This document shows positions 8,246 through 16,588 of a DNA stretch of 64,000 nucleotides, piece by piece. A program made the translations under genes and the position numbers. This stretch comes from Streptomyces sp. NBC_00513 (GTDB taxonomy: Bacteria > Actinomycetota > Actinomycetes > Streptomycetales > Streptomycetaceae), in NCBI RefSeq assembly GCF_041431415.1, contig NZ_CP107845.1:1798001-1862000 (forward strand). Reading direction: 5' to 3'. The notes beneath the pieces were generated by a model, which saw only the letters and a list, made by a program, of their open reading frames with translations, had not been told where the DNA came from and did no database searches. Position 1 is the stretch's first letter. The number at the start of each line of letters is the position of its first letter.

Positions 8246-10222
8246 TCAGACCTGGACGCGGTCCGCGACGACCTTGGCCAGCTTGGCCAGGGCCTCGTCC
8301 TTGGCCACGCCGTTCTCCTGCGAACCGTCGCGGTAGCGGAAGGAGACGGTGCCGGCGGCCATGTCCTCGTCACCGACGATGATCATGAACGGGACCTTGA
8401 GCTTCTGGTGGTTGCGGATCTTCTTCTGCATCCGGTCCGAGGAGGCGTCCACCTCGACGCGCAGCCCCTGCTTCTTCGCCTCGGCGGCGAACTCCTGGAG
8501 ATACTCCACGTGCCCGTCGCCGATCGGGATGCCGACGGCCTGGACGGGGGCCAGCCACGGCGGCATGGCGCCCGCGTAGTGCTCCAGCAGCACGGCGAAG
8601 AAGCGCTCGATGGAACCGAAGAGCGCACGGTGGATCATGACCGGGCGCTGACGCGAACCGTCGGGGCCGGTGTACTCCAGGTTGAAGCGCTCCGGCAGGT
8701 TGAAGTCGAGCTGCACGGTCGACATCTGCCAGGTGCGGCCGATCGCGTCACGGCACTGGACGGAGATCTTCGGGCCGTAGAACGCGGCGCCGCCCGGGTC
8801 CGGGACCAGGGGCAGGCCCTGCTTCTCGGCGACCGACTGGAGGACGGCGGTGGCCTCCTCCCAGACCTCGTCCGAGCCGACGAACTTCTCCGGGTCCTTG
8901 GTCGACAGCTCCAGGTAGAAGTCGGTCAGACCGTAGTCGCGGAGCAGGTTCAGCACGAAGGTCAGGGTGCGGTCGAGTTCCTCCGCCATCTGCTCCTTGG
9001 TGCAGTAGATGTGCGCGTCGTCCTGGGTGAAGCCGCGCGAGCGGGTCAGACCGTGCACCACGCCGGACTTCTCGTACCGGTACACGGTGCCGAACTCGAA
9101 GAGGCGCAGCGGCAGTTCGCGGTAGGAGCGGCCGCGCGCGTCGAAGATCAGGTTGTGCATCGGGCAGTTCATGGGCTTGAGGTAGTAGTCGGTACCACCG
9201 TCGAGCTGCATGGGGGGGTACATGCCCTCCGCGTACCAGTCCAGGTGTCCGCTCTTCTCGAAGAGGGCGCCCTTGGTGGCGTGCGGGGTGTAGACGAACT
9301 CGTAGCCCTCTTCCTCGTGCCGCTTGCGCGAGTAGTCCTCCATGGTGCGACGGATGACGCCGCCGCGCGGATGGAAGACGGCCAGGCCGGAGCCGATCTC
9401 GTCCTGTACGGAGAACAGGTCGAGCTCGGTGCCGAGGCGGCGGTGGTCGCGCTTCTCGGCCTCGGCGAGGAAGTCGAGGTGGGCCTTCAGCTCGTCCTTG
9501 GAGGGCCACGCGGTGCCGTAGATGCGCTGGAGCATCGGGTTCTTCTCGCTGCCGCGCCAGTAGGCGGCCGCGTTGCGCATGAGCTTGAAGGCGGGGATGT
9601 TGCGGGTGGTGGGCAGGTGGGGACCGCGACAGAGGTCCTTCCAGCACAGTTCGCCGGACTTGCCGTCGAGGTTGTCGTAGATGGTCAGCTCGCCGCCGCC
9701 CACCTCGACGTTCGCACCGTCGTCGGTCGAGGCGGAACCCTTGATGCCGATGAGTTCCAGCTTGTACGGCTCGTCCGCGAGCTCCTCGCGGGCCGCCTCG
9801 TCGGTGACCACGCGGCGGGCGAACTTCTGCCCGCGCTTCTGGATCTCCTGCATCTTCTTCTCGATGGCCTTGAGGTCATCGGGGGTGAAGGGGCGGGCGA
9901 CGTCGAAGTCGTAGTAGAAGCCGTCGCGGACCGGCGGGCCGATGCCCAGCTTGGCCTCGGGGAAGAGCTCCTGCACGGCCTGTGCCATGACGTGCGCGGT
10001 CGAGTGGCGCAGGATGTTCAGGCCGTCCTCGGAGGAGATCTCCACCGGTTCGACGGTCTCGCCGTCCTTCACCTCGTACGCGAGGTCCTTCAGCTCCCCC
10101 GCGATGCGCGCGGCGACGATGGTGCGCTCGCCGGCGAAGAGCTCGGCCGCCGTAGTGCCCGTGGCCACCACGCGCTCGTCCCGCTCGGAATCGCGTTGGA
10201 TGATCACACGGACGTCTGACAC
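8246..10222 (-). CDS. thrS: Threonine--tRNA ligase
   Basis: 658-residue class II aminoacyl-tRNA synthetase that charges tRNA-Thr. The N-terminal TGS domain covers roughly residues 1-65. It is followed by the HxxxH editing-like second additional domain (HSTAHVMAQ near 92), the catalytic core with the zinc cysteine in MNCPMHN, the class II motif 2 segment around [13 protein letters not shown], and a C-terminal anticodon-binding domain ending [15 protein letters not shown]. Length is normal for the family. GTG start with an AGGAG site a few bases upstream. I see no T-box in its 168-bp upstream region. Confidence 0.96.
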   Translation of the reverse strand: MSDVRVIIQRDSERDERVVATGTTAAELFAGERTIVAARIAGELKDLAYEVKDGETVEPVEISSEDGLNILRHSTAHVMAQAVQELFPEAKLGIGPPVRDGFYYDFDVARPFTPDDLKAIEKKMQEIQKRGQKFARRVVTDEAAREELADEPYKLELIGIKGSASTDDGANVEVGGGELTIYDNLDGKSGELCWKDLCRGPHLPTTRNIPAFKLMRNAAAYWRGSEKNPMLQRIYGTAWPSKDELKAHLDFLAEAEKRDHRRLGTELDLFSVQDEIGSGLAVFHPRGGVIRRTMEDYSRKRHEEEGYEFVYTPHATKGALFEKSGHLDWYAEGMYPPMQLDGGTDYYLKPMNCPMHNLIFDARGRSYRELPLRLFEFGTVYRYEKSGVVHGLTRSRGFTQDDAHIYCTKEQMAEELDRTLTFVLNLLRDYGLTDFYLELSTKDPEKFVGSDEVWEEATAVLQSVAEKQGLPLVPDPGGAAFYGPKISVQCRDAIGRTWQMSTVQLDFNLPERFNLEYTGPDGSRQRPVMIHRALFGSIERFFAVLLEHYAGAMPPWLAPVQAVGIPIGDGHVEYLQEFAAEAKKQGLRVEVDASSDRMQKKIRNHQKLKVPFMIIVGDEDMAAGTVSFRYRDGSQENGVAKDEALAKLAKVVADRVQV

Positions 10223-10390
10223 CGGTCTCTCCTGACTCAGGGGGTGCGCGAGCGAACACTGCGCGCCTGAATCGTACCGAGCCGGGGGGCGCCATCGCTA
10301 AACGGTTGTTCGCCGGAGCCGGACGCCCACCTCGGCGGTGACCGGCCGGGGTACCGTTTCGCGGCGTCCCGACCCCTGGAGCGAACCGCC

Positions 10391-10873
10391 ATGCCGCACG
10401 TGCTCGTCCGTCCGCTGGACCTCACCGACGACCCCACCGCCGCCGCCGTCCACCGCGTCGGTCGGGCGGCGTACGCCGTGGAGGCCGCGCTCATCGGCTT
10501 CGACGGCATCCCGGCCCTGCGGGAGGGCCTCGACGAGATGCGGGAGCGGCCGTTGCGCTGGATCGGCGCGGTCGCGCGGGACGACGTGATCGCCGGGTTC
10601 CTCGCCTGGGAGGACACGAAGGACGGCGGCGTGTGCGTCGACCGGCTGTGCGTGGATCCGGCCTGGTTCCGCCGGGGCATCGCCTCGCTGCTGTGCGCGC
10701 GGCTGCCGGCCGACCGCCCCGTCACCGTCACCACCGGCGTCGCGAACGCGCCCGCCGTGGCCCTGTACGAACGCCTCGGCTTCCTGCGCGGCGAGGACTT
10801 CGAGCCCGTCCCGGGGCTGCGGATGGCCTCGTTCTCCCGAAATCCCGCTTCGCTCACTCCCTCGACCCGTTGA
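10391..10873 (+). CDS. GNAT family N-acetyltransferase
   Basis: 160-residue single-domain GNAT protein. The acetyl-CoA binding motif A is visible as CVDRLCVDPAWFRRGIASLL (about residues 75-95), followed by VTTGVANAPAVALYERLGF, the usual beta-4/alpha-4 signature. The substrate is unknown. ATG start with GGAG about 9 bases upstream. Divergent from thrS. Its stop codon lies inside the -35 region of the following tetR promoter, so the two genes are packed with no room for a separate terminator, and read-through into tetR is possible. Confidence 0.82.
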   Translation: MPHVLVRPLDLTDDPTAAAVHRVGRAAYAVEAALIGFDGIPALREGLDEMRERPLRWIGAVARDDVIAGFLAWEDTKDGGVCVDRLCVDPAWFRRGIASLLCARLPADRPVTVTTGVANAPAVALYERLGFLRGEDFEPVPGLRMASFSRNPASLTPSTR

Positions 10874-10904
10874 CATCCAAAAGTGTGAGTGGTTTATTAC
10901 TCAC
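10870..10904 (+). promoter_or_regulatory. tetR promoter with overlapping operator (probably leaderless transcript)
   Basis: TTGACA (10870-10875) and TTTATT (10894-10899) are separated by 18 bp, placing the transcription start at or next to the ATG at 10905, which has no ribosome site. An imperfect 20-bp palindrome (10885-10904; half-sites GTGAGTGGT and ATTACTCAC) covers the -10 box. The same GTGAGTGGT half-site recurs in front of the SRPBCC/carotenoid oxygenase genes at 11544. Confidence 0.7.
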
Positions 10905-11471
10905 ATGAACACGGAACGACGTCGACAGCTCTCCTCCGCCGAGGAACGCCGGGACACGGTGCTGCGCACGGCCATCGGGGCCTTCGCCTCGCGCGGCTAC
11001 TTCGGCACCACGACCACGGAGGTGGCCAAGGCCGCCGGCATCTCGCAGTCGTACGTCTACCGGCTCTTCCCCAACAAGGAGGCGCTGTTCACCGCGGTCG
11101 TCGACCACTGCTTCACCCGGGTGCGGGCCAGCCTGGAGGAGGGTGCGGCGAACGCCGCCGGCAGTGCGCCCGAGGCGGTGCTGAGCGCCATGGGCGACGC
11201 CTATGCCCACCTGATCGCGGACAAGGACCTGCTGCTCGTCCTCACCCACGCCCAGGCGGCGGCCGTCTCGGAGACCGCGGTCCGCGACGCAGTCCGGACC
11301 GGCTACGCCCGCCTGGTGGAGTACGTGCGCGGCGCCTCGGGCGGCAGCGAACCCGAGGTGCAGCGATTCTTCGCGATCGGCATGCTCTGCCACCTGTTGG
11401 TGTCGATGGACACGCAGGCCGTGGACGCGCCGTGGACACGGACCCTCTCGGCCGGGGTCCGGCACTACTGA
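10905..11471 (+). CDS. TetR family transcriptional regulator
   Basis: 188-residue repressor-type regulator. The N-terminal helix-turn-helix is typical (TTTEVAKAAGISQSYVYRLFPNKEALF, about residues 32-58) and is followed by an all-helical ligand-binding and dimerisation domain. Its ATG directly follows a promoter and palindrome with no ribosome site, so it is probably translated from a leaderless mRNA and represses itself. A matching palindrome precedes the downstream SRPBCC protein and carotenoid oxygenase genes, which are likely targets. The ligand is unknown; an apocarotenoid or a related hydrophobic product would fit the context but is conjecture. Confidence 0.9.
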   Translation: MNTERRRQLSSAEERRDTVLRTAIGAFASRGYFGTTTTEVAKAAGISQSYVYRLFPNKEALFTAVVDHCFTRVRASLEEGAANAAGSAPEAVLSAMGDAYAHLIADKDLLLVLTHAQAAAVSETAVRDAVRTGYARLVEYVRGASGGSEPEVQRFFAIGMLCHLLVSMDTQAVDAPWTRTLSAGVRHY

Positions 11472-11504
11472 CAGCACCGACGATCGAGGACGAACGACGG
11501 AACA

Positions 11505-11526
11505 GGGCGGGCCCCGGAGCCCGCCC
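11505..11526 (+). terminator. Terminator after tetR
   Basis: 8-bp GC stem (GGGCGGGC / GCCCGCCC) with a 6-base loop, followed by TTCTTCC. It separates tetR from the next operon. Confidence 0.65.
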
Positions 11527-11543
11527 TTCTTCCGACCCAAAGA

Positions 11544-11563
11544 GTGAGTGGTCAACCACACAC
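11544..11563 (+). promoter_or_regulatory. Second TetR-type operator, upstream of the SRPBCC/carotenoid oxygenase operon
   Basis: 20-bp palindrome with half-sites GTGAGTGGT and ACCACACAC around a 2-bp centre (8 of 9 positions symmetric). The left half-site is identical to that of the tetR operator at 10885. It lies 44 bp before the next start codon. Confidence 0.6.
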
Positions 11564-11607
11564 ACCATCCGACGACCACCTACCGACCGAACCCAGGAGC
11601 ACCCGTC

Positions 11608-12066
11608 ATGAGCACGAACAACGCCCGCCCCACCACGATCGACGAGAACGCCCCCGCCGTCGTCCGCCTGGAGACCACCATCGGGTCCCCCCTCGCCACG
11701 GTGTGGGCCCTGCACACCGACATCGCCGGCTGGTCCGACTGGCACACCGGCATCGACCGTGTCGAGTTCGTGGGCCCCCTCGCCGCGGGCACCCGCTTCC
11801 GCTGGCTCACCCACGGGCTCGACATCACCTCCACCGTCCTCGACGTGACGCCGGGCGAGCGGATCGCCTGGGGCGGCCCCGCCCACGGCATCGACGGAGT
11901 CCACGTCTGGACCTTCCACGAGAGCGCCGAGGGAGTCACCGTCAGCACCGAGGAGTCCTGGGCCGGCGCCCCCGTCGAGGCCCGCCCCGCCGAACTGGGT
12001 GCGGCGCTGCGCCAGTCGCTGGAGGAGTGGCTCCACCTCCTCAAGACCACCGCCGAAGCCCGCTGA
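11608..12066 (+). CDS. SRPBCC family protein (polyketide cyclase/dehydrase-like)
   Basis: 152-residue START/SRPBCC-fold protein. The pattern is clear: an N-terminal strand with VRLETTIGSPLATVWALHTDIAGWSDWHTGID (about 15-47), a central beta-sheet, and a long C-terminal helix (ELGAALRQSLEEWLHLLKTT) that closes the hydrophobic cavity. Such proteins bind or convert hydrophobic ligands. ATG start preceded by AGGAG at 11595. It sits 77 bp upstream of the carotenoid oxygenase, likely in one transcript under the operator at 11544, so it may carry or process the oxygenase substrate or product; that link is inference. Confidence 0.83.
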   Translation: MSTNNARPTTIDENAPAVVRLETTIGSPLATVWALHTDIAGWSDWHTGIDRVEFVGPLAAGTRFRWLTHGLDITSTVLDVTPGERIAWGGPAHGIDGVHVWTFHESAEGVTVSTEESWAGAPVEARPAELGAALRQSLEEWLHLLKTTAEAR

Positions 12067-12143
12067 AGCCCGCCGAAGCCGACCGAACCCCCCGCCACCG
12101 CCCCGCCCCGCCCCGCCCCACCCATCGAAAGCCGAGGCCCACC

Positions 12144-13556
12144 GTGCAGACCAGCCAGGACGTGAAGACGATGAACGAAGCCAAGAAGCCCTACCTGACC
12201 GGCCACTACGCCCCCGTGGTCGACGAGATCACCGCAACCGACCTGACGGTGGAGGGCACCCTCCCGCCCGAGCTGACCGGCCGGCTGCTCCGCAACAGCC
12301 ACAACCCCAAGCCCGGCATCACCCCCACCCACTGGTTCAAGGGCAGCGGCATGGTGCACGGCATCCGGCTGCGCGACGGCCGCGCCGAGTGGTACCGCAA
12401 CCGGTGGGTGCGCACCCCCGCCCTGGACGGCGCCCCCTATATGACCGAACACGGCCCCGACCTGACCGCGAGCACCGCCGGCACCCACGTGATCGAGCAC
12501 GCCGGACGGCTGCTGGCCCTCAGCGAGGCCGCCCTGCCCTTCGAGCTCACCGCCGACCTGGAGACCGTGGGCGCCTACGACTTCGGCGGCAAACTGACCT
12601 CGGCGATGACCGCCCACCCCAAGGAGGACCCCGTCACCGGGGAGCTGCACTTCTTCGCCTCCTCGCCGTTCCCCCCGTTCCTGATCCACCACGTGGCCTC
12701 GGCCGACGGAAAGGTCCTCGACAGCCGGGAGGTGCCGGGGGCGAGCGCGGCGCTGAAGCACGACTTCGCGCTGACCGCGCACCACGTCGTCTTCCTGGAG
12801 GGGTCGGTGACCTTCGACCCCACCGAGCACTCCGGCATCCCGTACGGCTGGAGCGAGGACCAGGTCTCCCGGATCGGGGTCATGCCCCGGGGCGCGGGCG
12901 GCGCGGCCCGCATCCGCTGGTTCGAGATCGCCCCCGGCTACGGAATGCACTTCGCCAACGCCTACGAGGACGCGCGCGGCCGGATCGTCGTGGAGGGCCC
13001 GACCGTCGGCCGCACGGGCTGGCAGCGCTCCTGGAACTGGTGGGTCGGCGCCCCCGACCGCGGCGCCGAGCCCAACTCGGGCTCCCGTGGCCGCCGCTGG
13101 ACCGTCGACCTGGCCGCCGGGAGGGTCACCGAGGACCAGACGGACGACCTGACCGTGGAGTTCCCCACCATCAACGACGCCTACCTGGGTCGGGAGCACC
13201 GCTACCAGTACGCCCTGTCGTTCCCGGACGACCTCGGCGTCGGCAACCACAGTCTCGTCAAGTACGACCGCACCACCGGCGGACGTCAGGTTCTCCCCTT
13301 CGGTACCGGCCGACTGCCCGGCGAGGCCGTGTTCGTGCCGGCCGCCGACGCGGGCCCCGGCGACGAGGACGCCGGCTACCTGCTGACCGTGGTCAGCGAT
13401 CTGAACGCCGACGCCTCGCAGTTGCTCGTCCTGGACGCGACCGACCTCGCCCTCCCGCCGGTCGCCACCGTGCACCTTCCCCGCCGGGTCCCCGCCCAGA
13501 TCCACGGCTCCTGGATCCCCGACACCGCGCGGGCGTCGGAGTCAGAAGCCGCCTAG
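12144..13556 (+). CDS. Carotenoid cleavage oxygenase family protein
   Basis: 470-residue seven-bladed beta-propeller dioxygenase of the RPE65/CCD family that cleaves carotenoid or stilbene-type double bonds with non-haem iron. The four iron-ligand histidines are recognisable in their usual contexts: TAHPKEDP (about residue 158), HDFALTAHHVVF (about 204-212), YGMHFANAYED (about 269) and the C-terminal IHGSWIP (about 454). The start is GTG with a GAGG site 6 bases upstream; GTG 12162 and ATG 12171 are alternatives. The stop overlaps that of the convergent gene (shared CTAG). The substrate cannot be read from the sequence, and no carotenoid synthesis genes are nearby. Confidence 0.88.
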   Translation: MQTSQDVKTMNEAKKPYLTGHYAPVVDEITATDLTVEGTLPPELTGRLLRNSHNPKPGITPTHWFKGSGMVHGIRLRDGRAEWYRNRWVRTPALDGAPYMTEHGPDLTASTAGTHVIEHAGRLLALSEAALPFELTADLETVGAYDFGGKLTSAMTAHPKEDPVTGELHFFASSPFPPFLIHHVASADGKVLDSREVPGASAALKHDFALTAHHVVFLEGSVTFDPTEHSGIPYGWSEDQVSRIGVMPRGAGGAARIRWFEIAPGYGMHFANAYEDARGRIVVEGPTVGRTGWQRSWNWWVGAPDRGAEPNSGSRGRRWTVDLAAGRVTEDQTDDLTVEFPTINDAYLGREHRYQYALSFPDDLGVGNHSLVKYDRTTGGRQVLPFGTGRLPGEAVFVPAADAGPGDEDAGYLLTVVSDLNADASQLLVLDATDLALPPVATVHLPRRVPAQIHGSWIPDTARASESEAA

Positions 13557-14770
13557 TCGTCGGAGGGAAGCACCTCCGAGGGGTCGAAGGCCTCGTCGAG
13601 CGACTTCATCAGCCGGTCCCGTTCGACCTCGTCGAGCGGGACCGGCCGCACGTCCACCGCGTCCGTCAGCCTGCGGAACCCGCCCCGCCGCTGGAGCCGC
13701 CCGCTGACCCGGACCGGCAGCCCCACCAGGTGGGCGTGGCCCGCGACCCGGTACGACTCCTCGTCCAGGGCGGCCCGTACGTAGGGCACCTCCGCCCCCG
13801 ACAGCACCCGCAGCCGTACCGTCCCGCCGCCGCCCGCCGCCGAGCGCCGCATCCGGACCACGGCCCCGGCCAACCGGACGGGGATCGCCGGTTCGTCCCG
13901 GGTGTATCGGGCGGCCGCCTCGCGCAGCACCGGCAGGTCGCCCGGGGAGAACTCCACCGCCTCCGGCCGGGCCGCGCACCCGGCCGGGACGCCCGCGGCC
14001 GGCGCCCAGGCCAACGCGATCCGGGCCCCTTCCGAGCCGCGGACGAGGGCGATCAGGGCATCGGCGAGTTCCCGGCTGACGCCGGCCTCCACCGCCGCGT
14101 CGAAAGCATCCATGCCGCCGGTGGCCCGCCGGTAGTCCACCGCCTCGCGGGCGGCGTGCAGCGCGTGGTGCAGCCGGGCGGTGATGCCCCGCCCGCCGTC
14201 CACCGGGACGTACGCGGCGAGTCGCCGGCCGCCCGGCGAGGGCCCCACCAGCACCCCGTCCAGGGCCCGTTCGGCCTGTGCCCGGTGACGCGCCCCGTAG
14301 TACCCGGCGCGGGCGTGCGCCGCCAGGGCGCCGGCGAGCAGCAGTTGCCGGGCCGCCGAGCGGAGTTGTTCCTGTACGGGCCAGGCCTCCGCGCCCTGCG
14401 ACGGGTACGTCCCCTCGGGGAACTCCCGTTCCCAGCGGATCTCGTCGCTCGGCACGCTCAACCCGAACAGCACCTCCCGGGCCGAGGGCAGCCCGCTGTG
14501 CGCCAGCGCGGCCAGCGCCTCGTCCAGCAGGTCCGCGCAGTCGGGGAAGGTCCGGCTCTCGGGGACGAGCAGGCTGGTGCCGGGGTGCCCGGGCGGCGCC
14601 CACCTGCCGTACCGACCGGCGGCCCCGCCGCGTCGCAGCCAGCCGTGCCGGTGCAGCAGCGCGCCGAGCACGGCGGGGTCGACCTTCGCGGGATCGGGCG
14701 TGGCGGCGTCCGCGTACGCGGTGGGATCCGGGGGCGTCAGCGGCTCCGGGCGCGGTGAGTACCGTTCCAT
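13553..14770 (-). CDS. Hypothetical protein paired with the DUF4365 gene
   Basis: 405-residue soluble protein I do not recognise. It is rich in Ala, Arg and acidic residues, with mostly helical-looking sequence. Near residues 300-385 is a segment that could form a small beta-barrel (VRLRVLSGAEVPYVRAAL ... HLVGLPVRVSGRLQRRGGF), reminiscent of an OB-like nucleic-acid binding fold, but this is only an impression. Its ATG overlaps the stop of the upstream DUF4365 gene (ATGA), so the two are co-translated and probably act together. No signal peptide or membrane span. Convergent with the carotenoid oxygenase. Confidence 0.7.
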   Translation of the reverse strand: MERYSPRPEPLTPPDPTAYADAATPDPAKVDPAVLGALLHRHGWLRRGGAAGRYGRWAPPGHPGTSLLVPESRTFPDCADLLDEALAALAHSGLPSAREVLFGLSVPSDEIRWEREFPEGTYPSQGAEAWPVQEQLRSAARQLLLAGALAAHARAGYYGARHRAQAERALDGVLVGPSPGGRRLAAYVPVDGGRGITARLHHALHAAREAVDYRRATGGMDAFDAAVEAGVSRELADALIALVRGSEGARIALAWAPAAGVPAGCAARPEAVEFSPGDLPVLREAAARYTRDEPAIPVRLAGAVVRMRRSAAGGGGTVRLRVLSGAEVPYVRAALDEESYRVAGHAHLVGLPVRVSGRLQRRGGFRRLTDAVDVRPVPLDEVERDRLMKSLDEAFDPSEVLPSDD

Positions 14771-15360
14771 CAAGGTGTCCCTCCCGACCCGACCCGGGTC
14801 ATGATCTCGCACAGCGCCCGGTCGTCGAAGATCCGCGTGGTCGGGATCCGTACGGTGGTCCGGCGCCGGCCGGTCACGGGCTGTCCGGCGAGGTTGGTCC
14901 AGTAGCAGCAGTGCCGCAGGTCGAGCCGGTCGTGTCCGGCGGCCAGCCACTGTTCGCGCTCCCTCGGTACGAGCATCACTACGAGGATCTTGTGGACGGC
15001 GACGGGAGTGCGCGCCAGCTTCACGAGGTGCTCGTTGTCGAGGGTGAAGCCGAAGGTGGCCCCGGCCGGCCGGGGCGGTGTCTGGTAGGTCGCCTTCAAC
15101 TGCACCTTGATGGTGACCTCGTCGTCGACGACGTGCTCGGGGGCGCCGTGGCTGACGTGCCAGTCGATGCCGTTGTCCGGGAAGGGCTGGGACAGCGAGC
15201 AGCCGGCCGCGGCCGCGACGGCGTGCAGGTATCCCACCTGGAGGGTCTCCATGCAGGCGGTGGTGGCGAGGGTGCCGCGCAACGGTCCGGTTCCCGCGTC
15301 CGGCCGCGGACCGATCCGCGCCGGTGGTACCCCGAACGGTTCGGGCTGTGTGAGCGCCAT
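14770..15360 (-). CDS. DUF4365 domain-containing protein
   Basis: 196-residue cytoplasmic protein of the DUF4365 type. The conserved core reads DNGIDWHV about 60 residues in, followed after about 20 residues by VTIKVQLKATY. This D...(Q/E)xK spacing is what a PD-(D/E)XK nuclease-like fold shows, with Gln in the E position. Next come FTLDNEHLVKL and a KILVVMLVP strand, typical of such alpha/beta cores. ATG start with GGGAG 6 bases upstream. First gene of a two-gene operon. Family membership is fairly clear; nuclease activity is unproven. Confidence 0.75.
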   Translation of the reverse strand: MALTQPEPFGVPPARIGPRPDAGTGPLRGTLATTACMETLQVGYLHAVAAAAGCSLSQPFPDNGIDWHVSHGAPEHVVDDEVTIKVQLKATYQTPPRPAGATFGFTLDNEHLVKLARTPVAVHKILVVMLVPREREQWLAAGHDRLDLRHCCYWTNLAGQPVTGRRRTTVRIPTTRIFDDRALCEIMTRVGSGGTP

Positions 15361-15566
15361 GGCCGGCTCCCCATGCCTTCCGGGCTCCGCAGAGTGAGGT
15401 GTCGGGGTGACGACCGGTCATGCGTCCGTTCCCCCAGGGAAGTTGTCTCCGTAGCAGACGAGTCGCAAACGGCGTACGGGGCAAACAGCCCGGGTATCAC
15501 CGATTCGGGCAAGGGCGGCGTGATCCGGGTGCGCCCCACCTGCCGACCGGGGACGAGGAGTTCGCC

Positions 15567-16292
15567 ATGACACGCTGGTACGAGGGCCCGCTGGCCGCAT
15601 TCGACACGGAGACCACCGGAGTGGACGTCGAGCAGGATCGGATCGTGTCCGCCGCGCTCGTCGTGCAGGAGTGTGCGGGCGGCCGCGTCCGCTCCACCCG
15701 CTGGCTGGTCAATCCCGGCGTCCCGGTACCCCCGGGCGCCACGGAAGTGCACGGCCTGACCGATGAGCACCTCCAGCGCCACGGCCGTTGGCCGGCGCCG
15801 GTGGTGGAGGAGATAGCCCGCGCGCTGGCGGAGCAGCAGGTGGCGGGCCGGCCGGTGGTGGTGATGAACGCGCCCTTCGATCTGACGTTGCTGGACCGGG
15901 AGTTGCGCCGGCACCGGGCGTCGTCACTGGGGCGCTATCTGGACAACCGGCCGCTGACGGTGCTGGATCCGCGGGTGTTGGACAAGCACCTGGACCGCTA
16001 CCGCAAGGGTCGCCGGACGCTGACGGACCTGTGCGAGCACTACGGCATAGAGCTGGAGGGGGCCCACGACGCGTCGGCCGACGCCCTGGCCTCGCTGGAG
16101 GTCGTCCGGGCGGTCGGGCGCCGGTTCGCGGGCCGGCTGGAGCGGCTGACACCGGCCGAGCTGCACACGCTCCAGGCGGTGTGGCACGCGGCGCAGGCGC
16201 GGGGGCTCCAGGCTTGGTTCGCCCGCCAGGGCACTCCTGAGTCGGTGGATCCGCACTGGCCGTTGCGGCCGGAACTGGGGGCCGCGGCCTGA
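15567..16292 (+). CDS. DEDDh 3'-5' exonuclease (DnaQ/epsilon-like)
   Basis: 241-residue single-domain exonuclease. ExoI motif AAFDTETTG (Asp-Glu at about 12-14), ExoII around MNAPFDLTLLDRE (about 99-111) and ExoIII HDASADALAS (His and Asp near 165-170) give the four acidic residues and the histidine of the DEDDh group. No polymerase or other domain follows, so it is a stand-alone proofreading or repair exonuclease rather than a replicative polymerase subunit. ATG start preceded by GAGGAG. Divergent from the DUF4365 operon with about 200 bp between them. Confidence 0.88.
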   Translation: MTRWYEGPLAAFDTETTGVDVEQDRIVSAALVVQECAGGRVRSTRWLVNPGVPVPPGATEVHGLTDEHLQRHGRWPAPVVEEIARALAEQQVAGRPVVVMNAPFDLTLLDRELRRHRASSLGRYLDNRPLTVLDPRVLDKHLDRYRKGRRTLTDLCEHYGIELEGAHDASADALASLEVVRAVGRRFAGRLERLTPAELHTLQAVWHAAQARGLQAWFARQGTPESVDPHWPLRPELGAAA

Positions 16293-16308
16293 GGGCCGGG
16301 AATGCGGA

Positions 16309-16337
16309 AGGCCGGTCCGTCAGTGACGGACCGGCCT
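16309..16337. terminator. Bidirectional terminator
   Basis: 13-bp perfect stem (AGGCCGGTCCGTC and its complement) around AGT, 17 bases after the exonuclease stop and 8 bases from the 3' end of the convergent tRNA-Val. Confidence 0.75.
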
Positions 16338-16344
16338 GTCCCGG

Positions 16345-16416
16345 TGGGCGATACTGGGATCGAACCAGTGACCCCTTCGGTGTGAACGAAGTGCTCTCCC
16401 GCTGAGCTAATCGCCC
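16345..16416 (-). tRNA. tRNA-Val (anticodon CAC)
   Basis: 72-nt cloverleaf on the minus strand: acceptor GGGCGAT/ATCGCCC, D-arm TAGCTCAGCGGGAGAGC, anticodon stem ACTTCGTTCACACCGAAGGG with CAC, and T-arm GGTTCGATCC. CCA is not encoded. Reads GUG codons. Confidence 0.95.
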
Positions 16417-16522
16417 GGGAACGGACTGAACAATACAAGAGCCTCGGGGTCTGTTCAAACCGCTTCCGGTCGGGCCTCGGGCCGGCCGCTCTCGGCGCCC
16501 GATCCCGTTCCGCGCACCGGGT

Positions 16523-16544
16523 GTACTCAGGCGGATCTGAGTAC
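16523..16544 (+). promoter_or_regulatory. Inverted repeat upstream of a membrane protein gene
   Basis: GTACTCAG and CTGAGTAC, perfect 8-bp arms around GCGGAT, 45 bp before the chosen start at 16589. It looks like an operator for a dimeric regulator; the binding protein is unknown. Confidence 0.5.
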
Positions 16545-16588
16545 GCACGCCCATGTCCCGACGGCGTGACGGGCACCACACTCCGAGC

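Noticed and set aside
10223..10390. T-box leader before thrS
   Set aside because: Only 168 bp to the divergent gene and no T-box sequence or specifier hairpin.
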